Source: Promethearchaeati archaeon
GTDB lineage: Archaea; Asgardarchaeota; Heimdallarchaeia; Heimdallarchaeales; Heimdallarchaeaceae
Length of the DNA: 64,000 nucleotides
NCBI GenBank assembly: GCA_013166775.1
Contig: JABLTJ010000006.1
Location: forward strand, 1-64,000
Direction of reading: 5' to 3'
A program made the position numbers and the translations under genes. The notes beneath the pieces were generated by a model, which was given only the letters and a program-made list of their open reading frames with translations, searched no databases and was not told where the DNA came from. This document shows positions 34,564 through 43,397 of this stretch, in pieces (the stretch's first letter is position 1; the number at the start of each line of letters is the position of its first letter).

Positions 34564-35454
34564 ATGAAAATTCTTCCAGGACCAGCTTCAAAAGAACTAG
34601 GTGAAAGAATAGCTAAATTACTAAAATTACCTCTTCTAGATCTCAATTCTAAGTATTTCAGTGATGGGGAAACATACTTGCAGATTGTTGGTGATGTACT
34701 AAATGAAGAGATAGCTATAGTTCAAACTACAGCTCCACCTCAAGAGAAAAGGTTGATGGAAATTCTTCTACTAGCATCTACGCTAAAGGAGATGGGAGCT
34801 AGTAAAGTAATCGCAATTGTTCCATACTTGTGTTATGCAAGATCAGATAGAAGAAGAAAAGATGGTGAAGTTGTTTCTCATGAAATAACAATGAATCTTT
34901 TTTATAATTCTGGAATAGATACTCTAATAACTATAAATGCACATAATTCAGAAATATTTCTTGAAACTGCTCCTAATATGGAGAAATTTGATTTGAATAT
35001 AATTCCATTTTTAGCAAAGGAAATTAAGAAATATAAAGACAAAGAATGGCTAATAATAGGTCCTGATTCAGGAAGTATAAAAGATATAGAACTAACCTCA
35101 AGGATCCTAAATCTCCCCTATATAACATTAGAAAAATATCGCGATCCAGATACTCATAAAATTTCGATTAAAGATGCAGAGATTGATTGTAAAGACAAGG
35201 ATGTTCTTCTCCTAGACGATATAATCTCTTCAGGAGGTACTGCAATAGACGCTATTAAACTAATATTAAAAAATAAGCCTTCAAGCTTGATTTTCTTCTG
35301 CATTCACAATCTAGCATCAGAAGAAGTGATCAACGAAATTAAAGGATTAGGAGTAAATGAAATCATATCATCAAATACAGTTGAAAGGGATGATATTGAA
35401 ACTATAGATATTGCTAATTCTATTACAGATTTACTTGAGGAAAAATATCTATGA
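34564..35454 (+). CDS. prs: Ribose-phosphate pyrophosphokinase
   Basis: Makes PRPP from ribose 5-phosphate and ATP for purine, pyrimidine, histidine and tryptophan synthesis. Recognised by 'SDGETYLQI' near residue 35, the catalytic flexible loop 'YARSDRRRKDGE' (about residue 94), and the PRPP-binding loop 'LLLDDIISSGGT' (about residue 217). The 296-residue length is the short archaeal form. Its last codons overlap the start of the methyltransferase gene by 4 nt (ATGA), so they are coupled. Confidence 0.95.
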   Translation: MKILPGPASKELGERIAKLLKLPLLDLNSKYFSDGETYLQIVGDVLNEEIAIVQTTAPPQEKRLMEILLLASTLKEMGASKVIAIVPYLCYARSDRRRKDGEVVSHEITMNLFYNSGIDTLITINAHNSEIFLETAPNMEKFDLNIIPFLAKEIKKYKDKEWLIIGPDSGSIKDIELTSRILNLPYITLEKYRDPDTHKISIKDAEIDCKDKDVLLLDDIISSGGTAIDAIKLILKNKPSSLIFFCIHNLASEEVINEIKGLGVNEIISSNTVERDDIETIDIANSITDLLEEKYL

Positions 35455-36476
35455 ATAAATATCTAGCATACATTCGAGGTCAGTTTTTACCTTTAGGATA
35501 TGAAGAGTTTTTTGCTTGTATGGAAGCTGAGAATATAAAATATCGAACAGAATTCTCTGAAAATCAAATTATATTGTTAGAAAGTGCTGGTAATCCTTCA
35601 AAAGCTGCATCTAGGTGTGCATTTTTACACTCGTTATTGAAAGTTGTAGCTATAGGAAATGTAGATGAATCAATCTCTATCACAAATGATTATAGACTCG
35701 ATGAAATTGAAAAAAATAAATCCTTTTGTGTAAGAGCAAATCGAATAGGAAAAAAACAAACTCGGATTTCAAGAGTGGAAATTGAAAGAGATTTGGGTAG
35801 TCATATCTATAAGAAATTTGAAAACAAATATTTGAATGTAAATCTCACCAATCCTGATTATCAATTTTATGCGATTATTCATAACAAAAAATTCTATCTG
35901 GGTTTAAAGCTATGGAGTGTGGATAGAGAGACCTACCGAAAGAGAGAACCAAGTCAACGTCCATCATTTAGACCTGGTTCAATGAAAACAGATTTCGCTA
36001 GAGCTTTGGTGAACTTGTCGAGAGTAAGAGAAGGAGATATCTTCTACGATCCCTTTTGTGGTGGAGGAGGATTCCTTATTGAATCATCAATTCTAGGAGC
36101 TTATTCTCTGGGATCTGATATATCAGCAGAAGCAGTTTTGAGTGCTGCAAAAAACCTAAAAAAATTCTCTGAAGGGGATTTTGCTATTATCAGAAGTGAT
36201 TCAAGAAAATCCATAATTAGAAAAGCTGATGCAATAGCAACAGATCCACCTTATGCTATTCAATCCTCCACTCATGGAAAGCAAGTAAAAGATCTACTAC
36301 ATGATTTTCTACTCGAATCAAAAACAATATTAGAACCAGGAAGATACTTAGTATTTGGTTCTCCTAAGAGGATAGAACCTGAAAAAATAGTTAAAAAGGT
36401 AGGGTATGAGATAGTTTCTATGATTGATGCGAGGATTCATAAATCCCTAACTAGAAGAATTATGGTTGTAAAGTGA
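35451..36476 (+). CDS. TrmG10-type tRNA (guanine-N2)-methyltransferase
   Basis: SAM-dependent methyltransferase of the archaeal TrmG10/Trm11 family, which makes N2-methyl- and N2,N2-dimethylguanosine at tRNA position 10. It has an N-terminal THUMP-type region (about residues 1-150), then a Rossmann domain with 'YDPFCGGGGFLIE' (SAM binding, about residue 199) and the catalytic 'ATDPPYAI' (D-PPY, about residue 262). The length of 341 residues is normal. It sits between prs and RNase Z, and its TGA stop lies in the ribosome-binding site of the RNase Z gene. Confidence 0.88.
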   Translation: MNKYLAYIRGQFLPLGYEEFFACMEAENIKYRTEFSENQIILLESAGNPSKAASRCAFLHSLLKVVAIGNVDESISITNDYRLDEIEKNKSFCVRANRIGKKQTRISRVEIERDLGSHIYKKFENKYLNVNLTNPDYQFYAIIHNKKFYLGLKLWSVDRETYRKREPSQRPSFRPGSMKTDFARALVNLSRVREGDIFYDPFCGGGGFLIESSILGAYSLGSDISAEAVLSAAKNLKKFSEGDFAIIRSDSRKSIIRKADAIATDPPYAIQSSTHGKQVKDLLHDFLLESKTILEPGRYLVFGSPKRIEPEKIVKKVGYEIVSMIDARIHKSLTRRIMVVK

Positions 36477-36480
36477 TGCA

Positions 36481-37404
36481 ATGTCAGATAAAATGATTAT
36501 TACCTTTTTAGGAACTTCATCTGCTCCACCCCAAGCAGATAGAAGTCAGAGCTCAATGTCCTTAAAATATAGAAGGCACAATCTTTTATTTGATGTTGGT
36601 GAAGGGACACAATTTCAAATGGTGAAGAATAAAATTAGTATGAAGAATCTGACAATATTACTCACACATTTGCACTCAGATCATACTTTAGGATTGATTG
36701 GATTACTAACAACAAGAGATTTCTATAGCATTTCTTCTCCTGTTACTATAATTGGACCTCCATGGACTAGCTCGTTTGTTTTCTTACAGCTTTTAGCTTA
36801 TAGGTTAGAACCAGATTATGAAATTAAAATAATAGAAACTGAGGGAGGAATAGTAACATCAAATGATGACTTTTACATAGAATCCTTTAAAGTATCTCAC
36901 TCAGAAAATAGTTTCGGCTATAAAATTGAAACCCATAAACCCTTAGGAGTATTCAATGTAGAAAAAGCTGAAGAGAAAGAAATTCAGAAAGGAAAGCTAT
37001 GGAACAGAATTCAAAACGGTTTTCCCATAGAGATAGATGGAAAAATAATCTACCCTTCGGAAATTATGGATGATTCTCAAGCTAAGCAATTTAAAGTTGT
37101 AATTACTGGAGATACTAATATCTGTCAAAGTGTAATTAATAAGGCTTCTGAGGCAGATTTGTTAATACATGATGCAACTTATCCTCATACTGAAGAAAGA
37201 AGAGCAAAAAAATATCTGCACTCTACCTGTGTTGATGCTGCAAGAGTTGCTAAATTTTCTAATGTAAAGAAATTGGTGATGACCCATATTTCTACTCTGC
37301 ACGAGAATTTGAATGAATCTTTAGAATCAACTCAAAAAATTTTTCCTAATTCAGTTTTCGCGGAAGATGGTTTAAGGATTATTTTAGATCCTAAAGATTA
37401 TTGA
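36481..37404 (+). CDS. rnz: Ribonuclease Z
   Basis: Zinc-dependent endonuclease of the metallo-beta-lactamase fold that removes the tRNA 3' trailer before CCA addition. Key motifs are an early 'FLGTSSAPP', the metal site HxHxDH as 'THLHSDHTLG' (about residue 61), 'ITGDTN' (about residue 209), and the late 'MTHIS' His motif. The length of 307 residues is typical of the short form. It follows the tRNA methyltransferase with 4 nt between, in a tRNA-maturation operon. Confidence 0.93.
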   Translation: MSDKMIITFLGTSSAPPQADRSQSSMSLKYRRHNLLFDVGEGTQFQMVKNKISMKNLTILLTHLHSDHTLGLIGLLTTRDFYSISSPVTIIGPPWTSSFVFLQLLAYRLEPDYEIKIIETEGGIVTSNDDFYIESFKVSHSENSFGYKIETHKPLGVFNVEKAEEKEIQKGKLWNRIQNGFPIEIDGKIIYPSEIMDDSQAKQFKVVITGDTNICQSVINKASEADLLIHDATYPHTEERRAKKYLHSTCVDAARVAKFSNVKKLVMTHISTLHENLNESLESTQKIFPNSVFAEDGLRIILDPKDY

Positions 37405-37840
37405 TTTCATTAAATTCTATTCTTCTTGTTTCTCTACCCTCTACTGTTTGGGGTGCAAGCCAATCTAGGATCTTTTCTGGATTTTTCCCCTTAATTGATA
37501 GTTCAACGTTTCCTAACGGAGATGATGTATCAGCTGTAATGACAGCAAATTTTTTTGCAAAAAGTGCTTGTTTATGAAAATTTAAAACAACGCTATTTCT
37601 TTTGAAATCTAATATTGCACAGTATCTAACAGCATCCAAGATTTCCACTTTCCTGATGTAGTTAAAGAACTTCTCAAGTCCAGATATAGGTAGATTTTGA
37701 GCTTCTAGTAAGGTGTTATTCAAGATTTTTCTTTCTTCGAATTCAGGAATTACACCAAGAAGATTGCTAATGCAAATCTTAATCTTCTCTTTATTTTCTG
37801 TTGAAAAAAGAGGAACTGAAATTGCTAAAGAAGCACACAT
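37391..37840 (-). CDS. UPF0201 family RNA-binding-like protein
   Basis: Archaeal UPF0201 protein (149 residues), a conserved family of unknown role with an RNA-binding-like alpha/beta fold. Recognised by the 'GLEKFFNYIRKVEILDAVR' region, the 'FHKQALFAKKFAVIT' strand, and the 'LGNVELSI' and 'DWLAPQTVEG' C terminus. Its start overlaps the UPF0200 stop by one base. The two families are fused in one protein in Archaeoglobus (AF_1395), supporting a joint function. It overlaps the end of rnz by 14 bp on the other strand. Confidence 0.85.
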   Translation of the reverse strand: MCASLAISVPLFSTENKEKIKICISNLLGVIPEFEERKILNNTLLEAQNLPISGLEKFFNYIRKVEILDAVRYCAILDFKRNSVVLNFHKQALFAKKFAVITADTSSPLGNVELSIKGKNPEKILDWLAPQTVEGRETRRIEFNEINNL

Positions 37841-38418
37841 TATTCTTCACCTTTTTCTAATTCATTCAAAAGATCTAATGAAGAATCTCTAAATTCATCT
37901 AGAGTTCTATTATTAAGGATAATATAGTTTGAGAAGGCAATAGTCTCTCCTAATCCTAGTTTCAGTTCAGATTCATCTCTTTTCTTAAAATCCTCCTCTG
38001 TTTGTGGAGCGTCCTTTCTCCCCCTTAATCTCAATCTTTCATATCTCAAAGTGGGATCCACATGTATTGCTACTATAACAAATTCGTCATTAAGATGATT
38101 CTTAAAATGATCAACTTCAGCTTGACTTCTGATTCCATCAATAATTATTCGATGATTTTCCTCTTCTATCAATTTATCAGTTGCTTTGCAGGTTAGATGT
38201 GCGACTGCATCTTCACCCATTTTTTCTCTGACTTGAACCATTACTCTTTGAGTATTATTGGGAGTAGGTTCAAATCCTTCTTCAATAACCTTCGCTCGAA
38301 TTACATCTCCCATAATGACAGTTTTGTAGCCTTTTTGAGCAGCATACTGTGCAAATAAGCTTTTCCCAGAACCAGGCATACCTGTTACTCCAATCACTCT
38401 AGTAATTCGATTTGTCAT
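37840..38418 (-). CDS. UPF0200 family P-loop kinase-like protein
   Basis: Archaeal P-loop protein related to dephospho-CoA kinase and adenylate kinases. It has Walker A 'GVTGMPGSGKS' at about residues 9-19, plus 'IIDGIRSQAEV' and the lid-like 'RLRGRKDAPQ'. The substrate is unproven; UPF0200 proteins are proposed nucleotide or CoA-precursor kinases. The ATG at 38418 is chosen because the longer open frame, to 38649, would run through the divergent thpR gene and has no family resemblance. Gene order with UPF0201 is conserved in archaea. Confidence 0.85.
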   Translation of the reverse strand: MTNRITRVIGVTGMPGSGKSLFAQYAAQKGYKTVIMGDVIRAKVIEEGFEPTPNNTQRVMVQVREKMGEDAVAHLTCKATDKLIEEENHRIIIDGIRSQAEVDHFKNHLNDEFVIVAIHVDPTLRYERLRLRGRKDAPQTEEDFKKRDESELKLGLGETIAFSNYIILNNRTLDEFRDSSLDLLNELEKGEE

Positions 38419-38490
38419 CAAGTTCAAAGAGGAAATGAAGATTACAGTTAAAAGTTTTGTTAATTGATTAATTTTCTTACATGAATAAAA

Positions 38491-38500
38491 ATTTATAAAA
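38491..38500 (+). promoter_or_regulatory. TATA-like box of thpR
   Basis: ATTTATAAAA is centred 27 nt before the thpR ATG at 38522, within the 103-bp region shared with the divergent UPF0200 gene. The spacing fits a leaderless transcript. Confidence 0.55.
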
Positions 38501-38521
38501 TATGAAAAAAACCAATAAATA

Positions 38522-39082
38522 ATGGTTCGTGCATTTATCTCCGTGGATTTCACTGATAAGAGTATTAAAGAGAAAATAAAAGATTTACAGGATGAAATCA
38601 GTTCTTCTGGAGCACATTTGAGAATAGTTAATCCAAGTAATTTACACATTACTTTAGAATTTCTAGGAGATATTACTGAGGATCAAGTTGCAGTATTAAA
38701 AGAAATTCTTGAAGAGCTGGAATTTGATTTAATTAAACTGAATGTAAAAAATCCTAATGTACTACCTAATGAGAACCATATCAGAGTAATCTATTGTGAA
38801 CTAGACGGAGATATCGAACCACTCAAAGAAATACAGAAAATTCTTAGAGAGAAACTTCGAACAAACGGTTTCAGAGTTGATAATCGCTCCTTTAAACCAC
38901 ATTTAACAATAGCAAGGGTGAAATCTGCTAAGAATAGAAAAGAATTAATTAGAGTTATTAAACAACAATCTAAAGTATCTTGTGGAATTCAAGAAATAAA
39001 TACAATAAATTTAAAAAAATCTATATTAAAACCAGAAGGACCTCAATATACGAAATTGCATGAAATTCAGGCAAGAAAATAG
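38522..39082 (+). CDS. thpR: RNA 2',3'-cyclic phosphodiesterase
   Basis: 2H phosphoesterase that opens 2',3'-cyclic phosphates at RNA ends, formerly called 2'-5' RNA ligase. Both HxTx catalytic motifs are present: 'LHITLEFLG' (about residue 42) and 'PHLTIARVK' (about residue 127). The length of 186 residues is normal. It is followed 18 nt later by a CCA-adding enzyme homologue, an arrangement seen in other archaea, suggesting a joint role in tRNA 3'-end repair. Confidence 0.93.
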   Translation: MVRAFISVDFTDKSIKEKIKDLQDEISSSGAHLRIVNPSNLHITLEFLGDITEDQVAVLKEILEELEFDLIKLNVKNPNVLPNENHIRVIYCELDGDIEPLKEIQKILREKLRTNGFRVDNRSFKPHLTIARVKSAKNRKELIRVIKQQSKVSCGIQEINTINLKKSILKPEGPQYTKLHEIQARK

Positions 39083-39100
39083 AATAAGAAAAGTGATAAA

Positions 39101-40612
39101 ATGAGCAAATCTAATACTTCAGATCTAACTAGAAAGAAAGAGGTTCTTAATCATGAAGAAGTAGAAAAAAAAGTACTTGAAGTAATTCAAGTTCAATGGG
39201 AACAGCATGAAATACAAAGAGAACTTTTGTCAATCCTAAGTGAAAAAATTCAGATGGATTTGAATTCTCTTGGTTATATCGGAAGAGTAGAAACTCAGGG
39301 CTCATTTATTCGTAAAACCTATCTAAGTGAAGACGAAACTTTTGATTTGCTTCTGATTCTATCAAGATCAGAGAAAGCAAAAGTCCATCAAATTTTAGAT
39401 GCTTTGGTTCAAAGACTGAGAAAAGATAGAGTTAAGAAGCAGTTAATCAGTGTTGAAAAACATACTGGTAAGATGCCATACTTACGGATTATAATTGATG
39501 ACGAATTCATTAATCTGTTTGTAGGATTTGAAGTATTGCCCGGAGAAGAAACCATTTCCATTTTCGATTTAATCCCAATGCACACACAATATATTCTAAC
39601 CCATATGAAAGAAGAAACAAGACAAGAAGTCCTCCTATTCAAGAAATTCGTAAAAGCGATAGGTGTATACAGGAGTGAAATTGGAGCCATTGGATTCAAC
39701 GGATATCTTTGTGAGTTATTGATAATCTTCTACGGTACTTTTATAAAAGCAATTGAAGCAATAAGAAATTGGAAACCTAGAACCATTATTGATCCTAAGA
39801 AAAATCAAGAAAAAACTGAGGACGTTGATTTTCTTACAAGTGAACTTCTAGTAGGATATTATCCATTGTATGTTTTAGATCCACTTAATCCAAAAGATAA
39901 TGTAGCTGCAAGTGTTTCAGTAGATCAATATAATTCAATTATTGCAGCTGCAAATATTTACTTCTACAATCCTTTAATCAGCTTTTTTGAGGATCAATTG
40001 TGCGAAGCTCCACCCTTTGATGAATTAGTACGAAAGATAATTAATTCAGGAAGAGAAATAGTAGTTTTAGTAATAAACAGAGATTTTAAAGAGTCTGAAG
40101 TGTGCTGGCAAAAAGCAATAAGTATAAGATCGTCATTTGAAACTGAATTAAGGAACAACAATTACTTGCTTGAGAGAATAAAGCCTTTTGTCTCCGATGA
40201 ATACTTTGGGGTCTTTGTAAGTTTAATGGCTGCTAATCCACAAATTTCTTTAAGAAGAGAAGGACCTGAAATTACATCAAGAGAATCACTAAGATTCCTT
40301 AGACGATATTCTAAACATGCAGATGTAGTAGCTGGACCTTTTATTGATAATGATAAGTGGGTTATTCACTTTACTAAAAAAGGTCAAATAATACGTGATT
40401 TCCTTCAAAATCTTGTAAAGAAGAATACATTTGTTCTAAATGTAGATTCCTTTCTTAAAATAGAAATTAAAGAAAAAATGTCTGTTTTAAGCTTAGATGA
40501 AAAGCTAAGAGAAATGTATGAAATAGATGAAACTTTCTCTGAAAATCTCTTCTTATTTATCGAACGGAAACCTCTGTGGATATGTAGTTTAAAGGATGCT
40601 GATATATTTTAA
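39101..40612 (+). CDS. cca: Archaeal CCA-adding enzyme homologue with altered active site
   Basis: Archaeal class I tRNA nucleotidyltransferase fold, 503 residues. The family regions are clear: 'TQGSFIRKTYL' (about residue 65), 'GFNGYLCELLIIFYG' (about 204), 'DPLNPKDNVAA' (about 262) and the C-terminal 'FIDNDKWVIHF'. From memory of the A. fulgidus enzyme, its catalytic Glu59, Asp61 and Asp110 align with Thr80, Asp82 and Asn138 here, so two of three metal-binding carboxylates are gone. A nearby E79 is shifted by one position. The enzyme may be inactive, changed in activity, or serve as an RNA-binding paralogue. It is preceded by GTGAT as ribosome-binding site and follows thpR. Confidence 0.85.
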   Translation: MSKSNTSDLTRKKEVLNHEEVEKKVLEVIQVQWEQHEIQRELLSILSEKIQMDLNSLGYIGRVETQGSFIRKTYLSEDETFDLLLILSRSEKAKVHQILDALVQRLRKDRVKKQLISVEKHTGKMPYLRIIIDDEFINLFVGFEVLPGEETISIFDLIPMHTQYILTHMKEETRQEVLLFKKFVKAIGVYRSEIGAIGFNGYLCELLIIFYGTFIKAIEAIRNWKPRTIIDPKKNQEKTEDVDFLTSELLVGYYPLYVLDPLNPKDNVAASVSVDQYNSIIAAANIYFYNPLISFFEDQLCEAPPFDELVRKIINSGREIVVLVINRDFKESEVCWQKAISIRSSFETELRNNNYLLERIKPFVSDEYFGVFVSLMAANPQISLRREGPEITSRESLRFLRRYSKHADVVAGPFIDNDKWVIHFTKKGQIIRDFLQNLVKKNTFVLNVDSFLKIEIKEKMSVLSLDEKLREMYEIDETFSENLFLFIERKPLWICSLKDADIF

Positions 40613-40638
40613 AAATAAAAAAAGAAAAAAGAATGAAA

Positions 40639-42153
40639 TTATTTCTTTCTGCGTAGATATACTATTGCAATAATTGGTGTTATTGAAGCTGTGATTATTA
40701 ATAAATCTGTAGCACTGAAACCTATTGTGAAAGTATTACCATTTCCTTCATCTGTTGGATTTTCACCTTCTTTCAGCAACTTAACTGGATGAATGACGAA
40801 ATATGGTTTTCCATCAATATCTTTCAAATCAAAATAATTAGGCCCATCTTCAGAGTTTTGAGCTAAAACCACAGTTATATACATATAGTCTCCTGCAGTG
40901 AAAACCCAATCTTTTCCAACTGAATCACCAGAATTTAGTGGTTTAGAAAATTCCACTTGTCTGTGAGTACTTGTATAGGTAACATTTGCTTGACCATCGT
41001 TCATACCGCCAACTGATTCATCAGCTGTTGGTTCACCAAGACCTCTAGGAATATAACCGTCAAGATAACCGTAGCTTCCCATCATCACGAAATCAGTTCC
41101 TTCTGAATAATTAAGCATATCAACTCCTTTACCTAGCACTAAACCTATCCAGTCTCCAGGTGACTCAAGTTCATCATATAAATCAAAGTAGAAATACATG
41201 TTAACTCCATCATGGCAAACTAACATTGTGATATTCCAAACTAGATTTGTGTCAATTATCCCAGTACTCCAATTTAGATAAGATAGTGTCAATTGATATT
41301 CCATCGCATCATTCCATGCTGCTTCATTAGCTTCACCATCTATTTCAATAGGTTTTACTATGTATGGAGCTTGATATTCAGAACCTTCAACAGATCCTGG
41401 ATACATGGGTCCTCCATATATGTCCAATTGATCTCCTAGATTATCTCCTATATCTAATCGAATGTAGCGGAATTCCTCAGGAATCATTGTACCAAAGTTT
41501 GGTCCATTATCTTCAGGTAAGATATTAATCCATGCTGCAATTTCAACTGCAATTGCTTGTCCATAGTCCAAGAATATATCTTTCCCTGCTGAGTCACCTG
41601 ATCTAAGAGGTTTACTTCCTTCAAAGAAAGAACCATACAAACTTGTGTAGTTTAAGTAGCAAAAGGCATCATTTGTACCACCATAATACTCATCTCCCAT
41701 TGGTGGTGATGGGTCTTCATCCCCATCCGGAAAAGCTAAGTCCATATAAGTATTATAATAAGCATACATGTGTACTCCATCATTCTGTCCTGGTTTACCA
41801 AAGAAATGAATATCTGCTGCTTTAACATGACCCAAATCAACTGGAATGTATAGAAACCAGAAAAGATGAGAATTGTTGTGAGCGAAATTTATGACTGTGG
41901 TTAGTGTGTCATATTCGCTTTGAAAAGTGGTAGTTGTTCCATCATCATAACCAAAGATATCAAAATATCCTTCGTTAGCCATATTCCAATCACCGTAATC
42001 TCCATCAACTAAGATACCAGGATTATATTCAGCAACTAAGGATAGAGTGGGTGCAATTGTATCTTGGGCAGCTGTGTCAATTACGCCTGTGCTCAGGATA
42101 CTTATTCCAAAAATTGTAATAACTACTATTGTTAGTGTTCTATAGACCTTCAT
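40639..42153 (-). CDS. Secreted, C-terminally anchored surface protein with two related beta domains
   Basis: Exported protein of 504 residues. It has a signal peptide at about residues 1-30 and a C-terminal membrane helix ending in 'YLRRKK', so it is held on the cell surface. Between them are two related domains (about residues 48-245 and 268-460). Both show an 'I/VDG...W' start typical of CBM9/DOMON-like folds and share a 'KPLRSGDSAGKD' / 'KPLNSGDSVGKD' signature near the end. Such domains bind sugars or haem-type ligands; which one applies here is unknown. A short inverted repeat precedes the ATG. Confidence 0.75.
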   Translation of the reverse strand: MKVYRTLTIVVITIFGISILSTGVIDTAAQDTIAPTLSLVAEYNPGILVDGDYGDWNMANEGYFDIFGYDDGTTTTFQSEYDTLTTVINFAHNNSHLFWFLYIPVDLGHVKAADIHFFGKPGQNDGVHMYAYYNTYMDLAFPDGDEDPSPPMGDEYYGGTNDAFCYLNYTSLYGSFFEGSKPLRSGDSAGKDIFLDYGQAIAVEIAAWINILPEDNGPNFGTMIPEEFRYIRLDIGDNLGDQLDIYGGPMYPGSVEGSEYQAPYIVKPIEIDGEANEAAWNDAMEYQLTLSYLNWSTGIIDTNLVWNITMLVCHDGVNMYFYFDLYDELESPGDWIGLVLGKGVDMLNYSEGTDFVMMGSYGYLDGYIPRGLGEPTADESVGGMNDGQANVTYTSTHRQVEFSKPLNSGDSVGKDWVFTAGDYMYITVVLAQNSEDGPNYFDLKDIDGKPYFVIHPVKLLKEGENPTDEGNGNTFTIGFSATDLLIITASITPIIAIVYLRRKK

Positions 42154-42171
42154 TTTGAACCCCCGTTCAAA
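42154..42171 (-). promoter_or_regulatory. Perfect inverted repeat directly before the surface protein start codon
   Basis: TTTGAAC and GTTCAAA (7 bp each) flank four C residues immediately upstream of the ATG. On the mRNA strand this puts a G-rich stretch, the likely ribosome-binding site, in the loop of a small hairpin. It could be an operator or a translational control element. Structure is seen; role is inferred. Confidence 0.45.
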
Positions 42172-42351
42172 TGTTCTAATTATATTTATCCTTTTTTTAT
42201 ATATATACGATATGTTTGAGGAAAATGGAATTATGGGAGTTCGAGAAAAGTGGAGTTGTCTTCTTAAGAATTTTTGTCAGTATTTTAAATACATTTCAGT
42301 TTTTATAATGAAATCTATAACTGAAAATAACCTCATGGAGTAGAGATTATA

Positions 42352-43350
42352 TTGAAAATCTTAGCTACAGCAGATAGCCATTTTGGCTATGAATTTGGAA
42401 GAACTTCACAAGCTAAGAATCAATCTATTCAAAAGATGTTCGATGTTTATCAAGAAGTAATGAAACAAGCAAAATCAGAAAGAGTTGACCTAGTACTCCA
42501 TGGTGGAGATATGTTTAATCGATCTCAACCAAAGGAGAAAATAATCTCTGAAGCTTACAATATAATCAGGAACTTGGCAGAAGATGGAATCCCATTCATT
42601 GGAATACCTGGAAATCATGATAGATCAAAACTCCCTGAATCACTTCTAAATTTCATAAGCAAAGATATATATTTACTTAGTAAATTCTCTGCTATTGAAA
42701 TAGAAGATTTAGTAATACTTGGATTTCCGTTTATTGGTAAGGATCCAAGAGTAATTCTATCAAAAACATATAATCTAGCTAAGAGTTCTCCACAAAAATC
42801 TTTTCTTATTCTATGTCATCAACTCTTTGATGGTGCCATGTTTGGTCCCCACCAACATGTTTTCAAAAATAAATCTGATACGCTAGTGACTACAGATTTG
42901 CCAGAAAATGTTAGATTGATTTTATCAGGTCACATTCATAGAGCTCAATCTTTGCAAAACAGACGAGTATTTTATACAGGATCTTTAGAGAGAACTAGTT
43001 TTATGGAAATTGTTGAACCGAAGGGATATCTGTTGATCAATTTGGAAGATGATTACCTTGATGTAAAATTCCAGAAAATAGAGACATCGCCTATGGAAGT
43101 CAAAGAGCTGGATATAACTAATGTTAACCAAATCTCAAAGCTAATTGAACAACATTATCCAGATAATAGCATTAGAACGCAACTTCGATTTTTTGGAAGA
43201 AAACTAACAGAAGATGAAATTAAATTCCTTTGGAGTTACTTACCAGCAAAAGAATTTCCTCTCATTTCTTTCTCTCCAAAGAAACCTTCACACATTCTGA
43301 GGAAACTATATAACAACAAAAAAAAGAATTTTCAGTTTGAAGCGAGTTAA
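42352..43350 (+). CDS. Mre11/SbcD-like metallophosphoesterase (DNA exonuclease family)
   Basis: Calcineurin-like metallophosphoesterase with the SbcD/Mre11 motif set: 'ADSHFG' (D-x-H, about residue 7), 'HGGDMFNRS' (about 50), 'GNHDRS' (about 82), 'LCHQLFDG' and 'SGHIHRAQ' (about 192). This predicts a Mn-dependent nuclease or phosphodiesterase for DNA-end processing. The start is a TTG at 42352, which gives the exact family N terminus 'MKILATADSH'. No rad50/sbcC ATPase gene lies beside it, unlike the usual archaeal mre11-rad50 operon. It may be a stand-alone paralogue. Confidence 0.8.
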   Translation: MKILATADSHFGYEFGRTSQAKNQSIQKMFDVYQEVMKQAKSERVDLVLHGGDMFNRSQPKEKIISEAYNIIRNLAEDGIPFIGIPGNHDRSKLPESLLNFISKDIYLLSKFSAIEIEDLVILGFPFIGKDPRVILSKTYNLAKSSPQKSFLILCHQLFDGAMFGPHQHVFKNKSDTLVTTDLPENVRLILSGHIHRAQSLQNRRVFYTGSLERTSFMEIVEPKGYLLINLEDDYLDVKFQKIETSPMEVKELDITNVNQISKLIEQHYPDNSIRTQLRFFGRKLTEDEIKFLWSYLPAKEFPLISFSPKKPSHILRKLYNNKKKNFQFEAS

Positions 43351-43397
43351 TTTTGTAAATTTCTAAGGATTAAAAGAATAAAACCAGATATTATTTT

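Noticed and set aside
38419-38649. N-terminal extension of the UPF0200 frame
   Set aside because: It overlaps the divergent thpR gene and its promoter and has no likeness to UPF0200 proteins, which begin just before the P-loop.
42155-42343. 62-codon frame upstream of the Mre11-like gene
   Set aside because: It lies in a promoter region, covers the inverted repeat, and has no recognisable sequence features.
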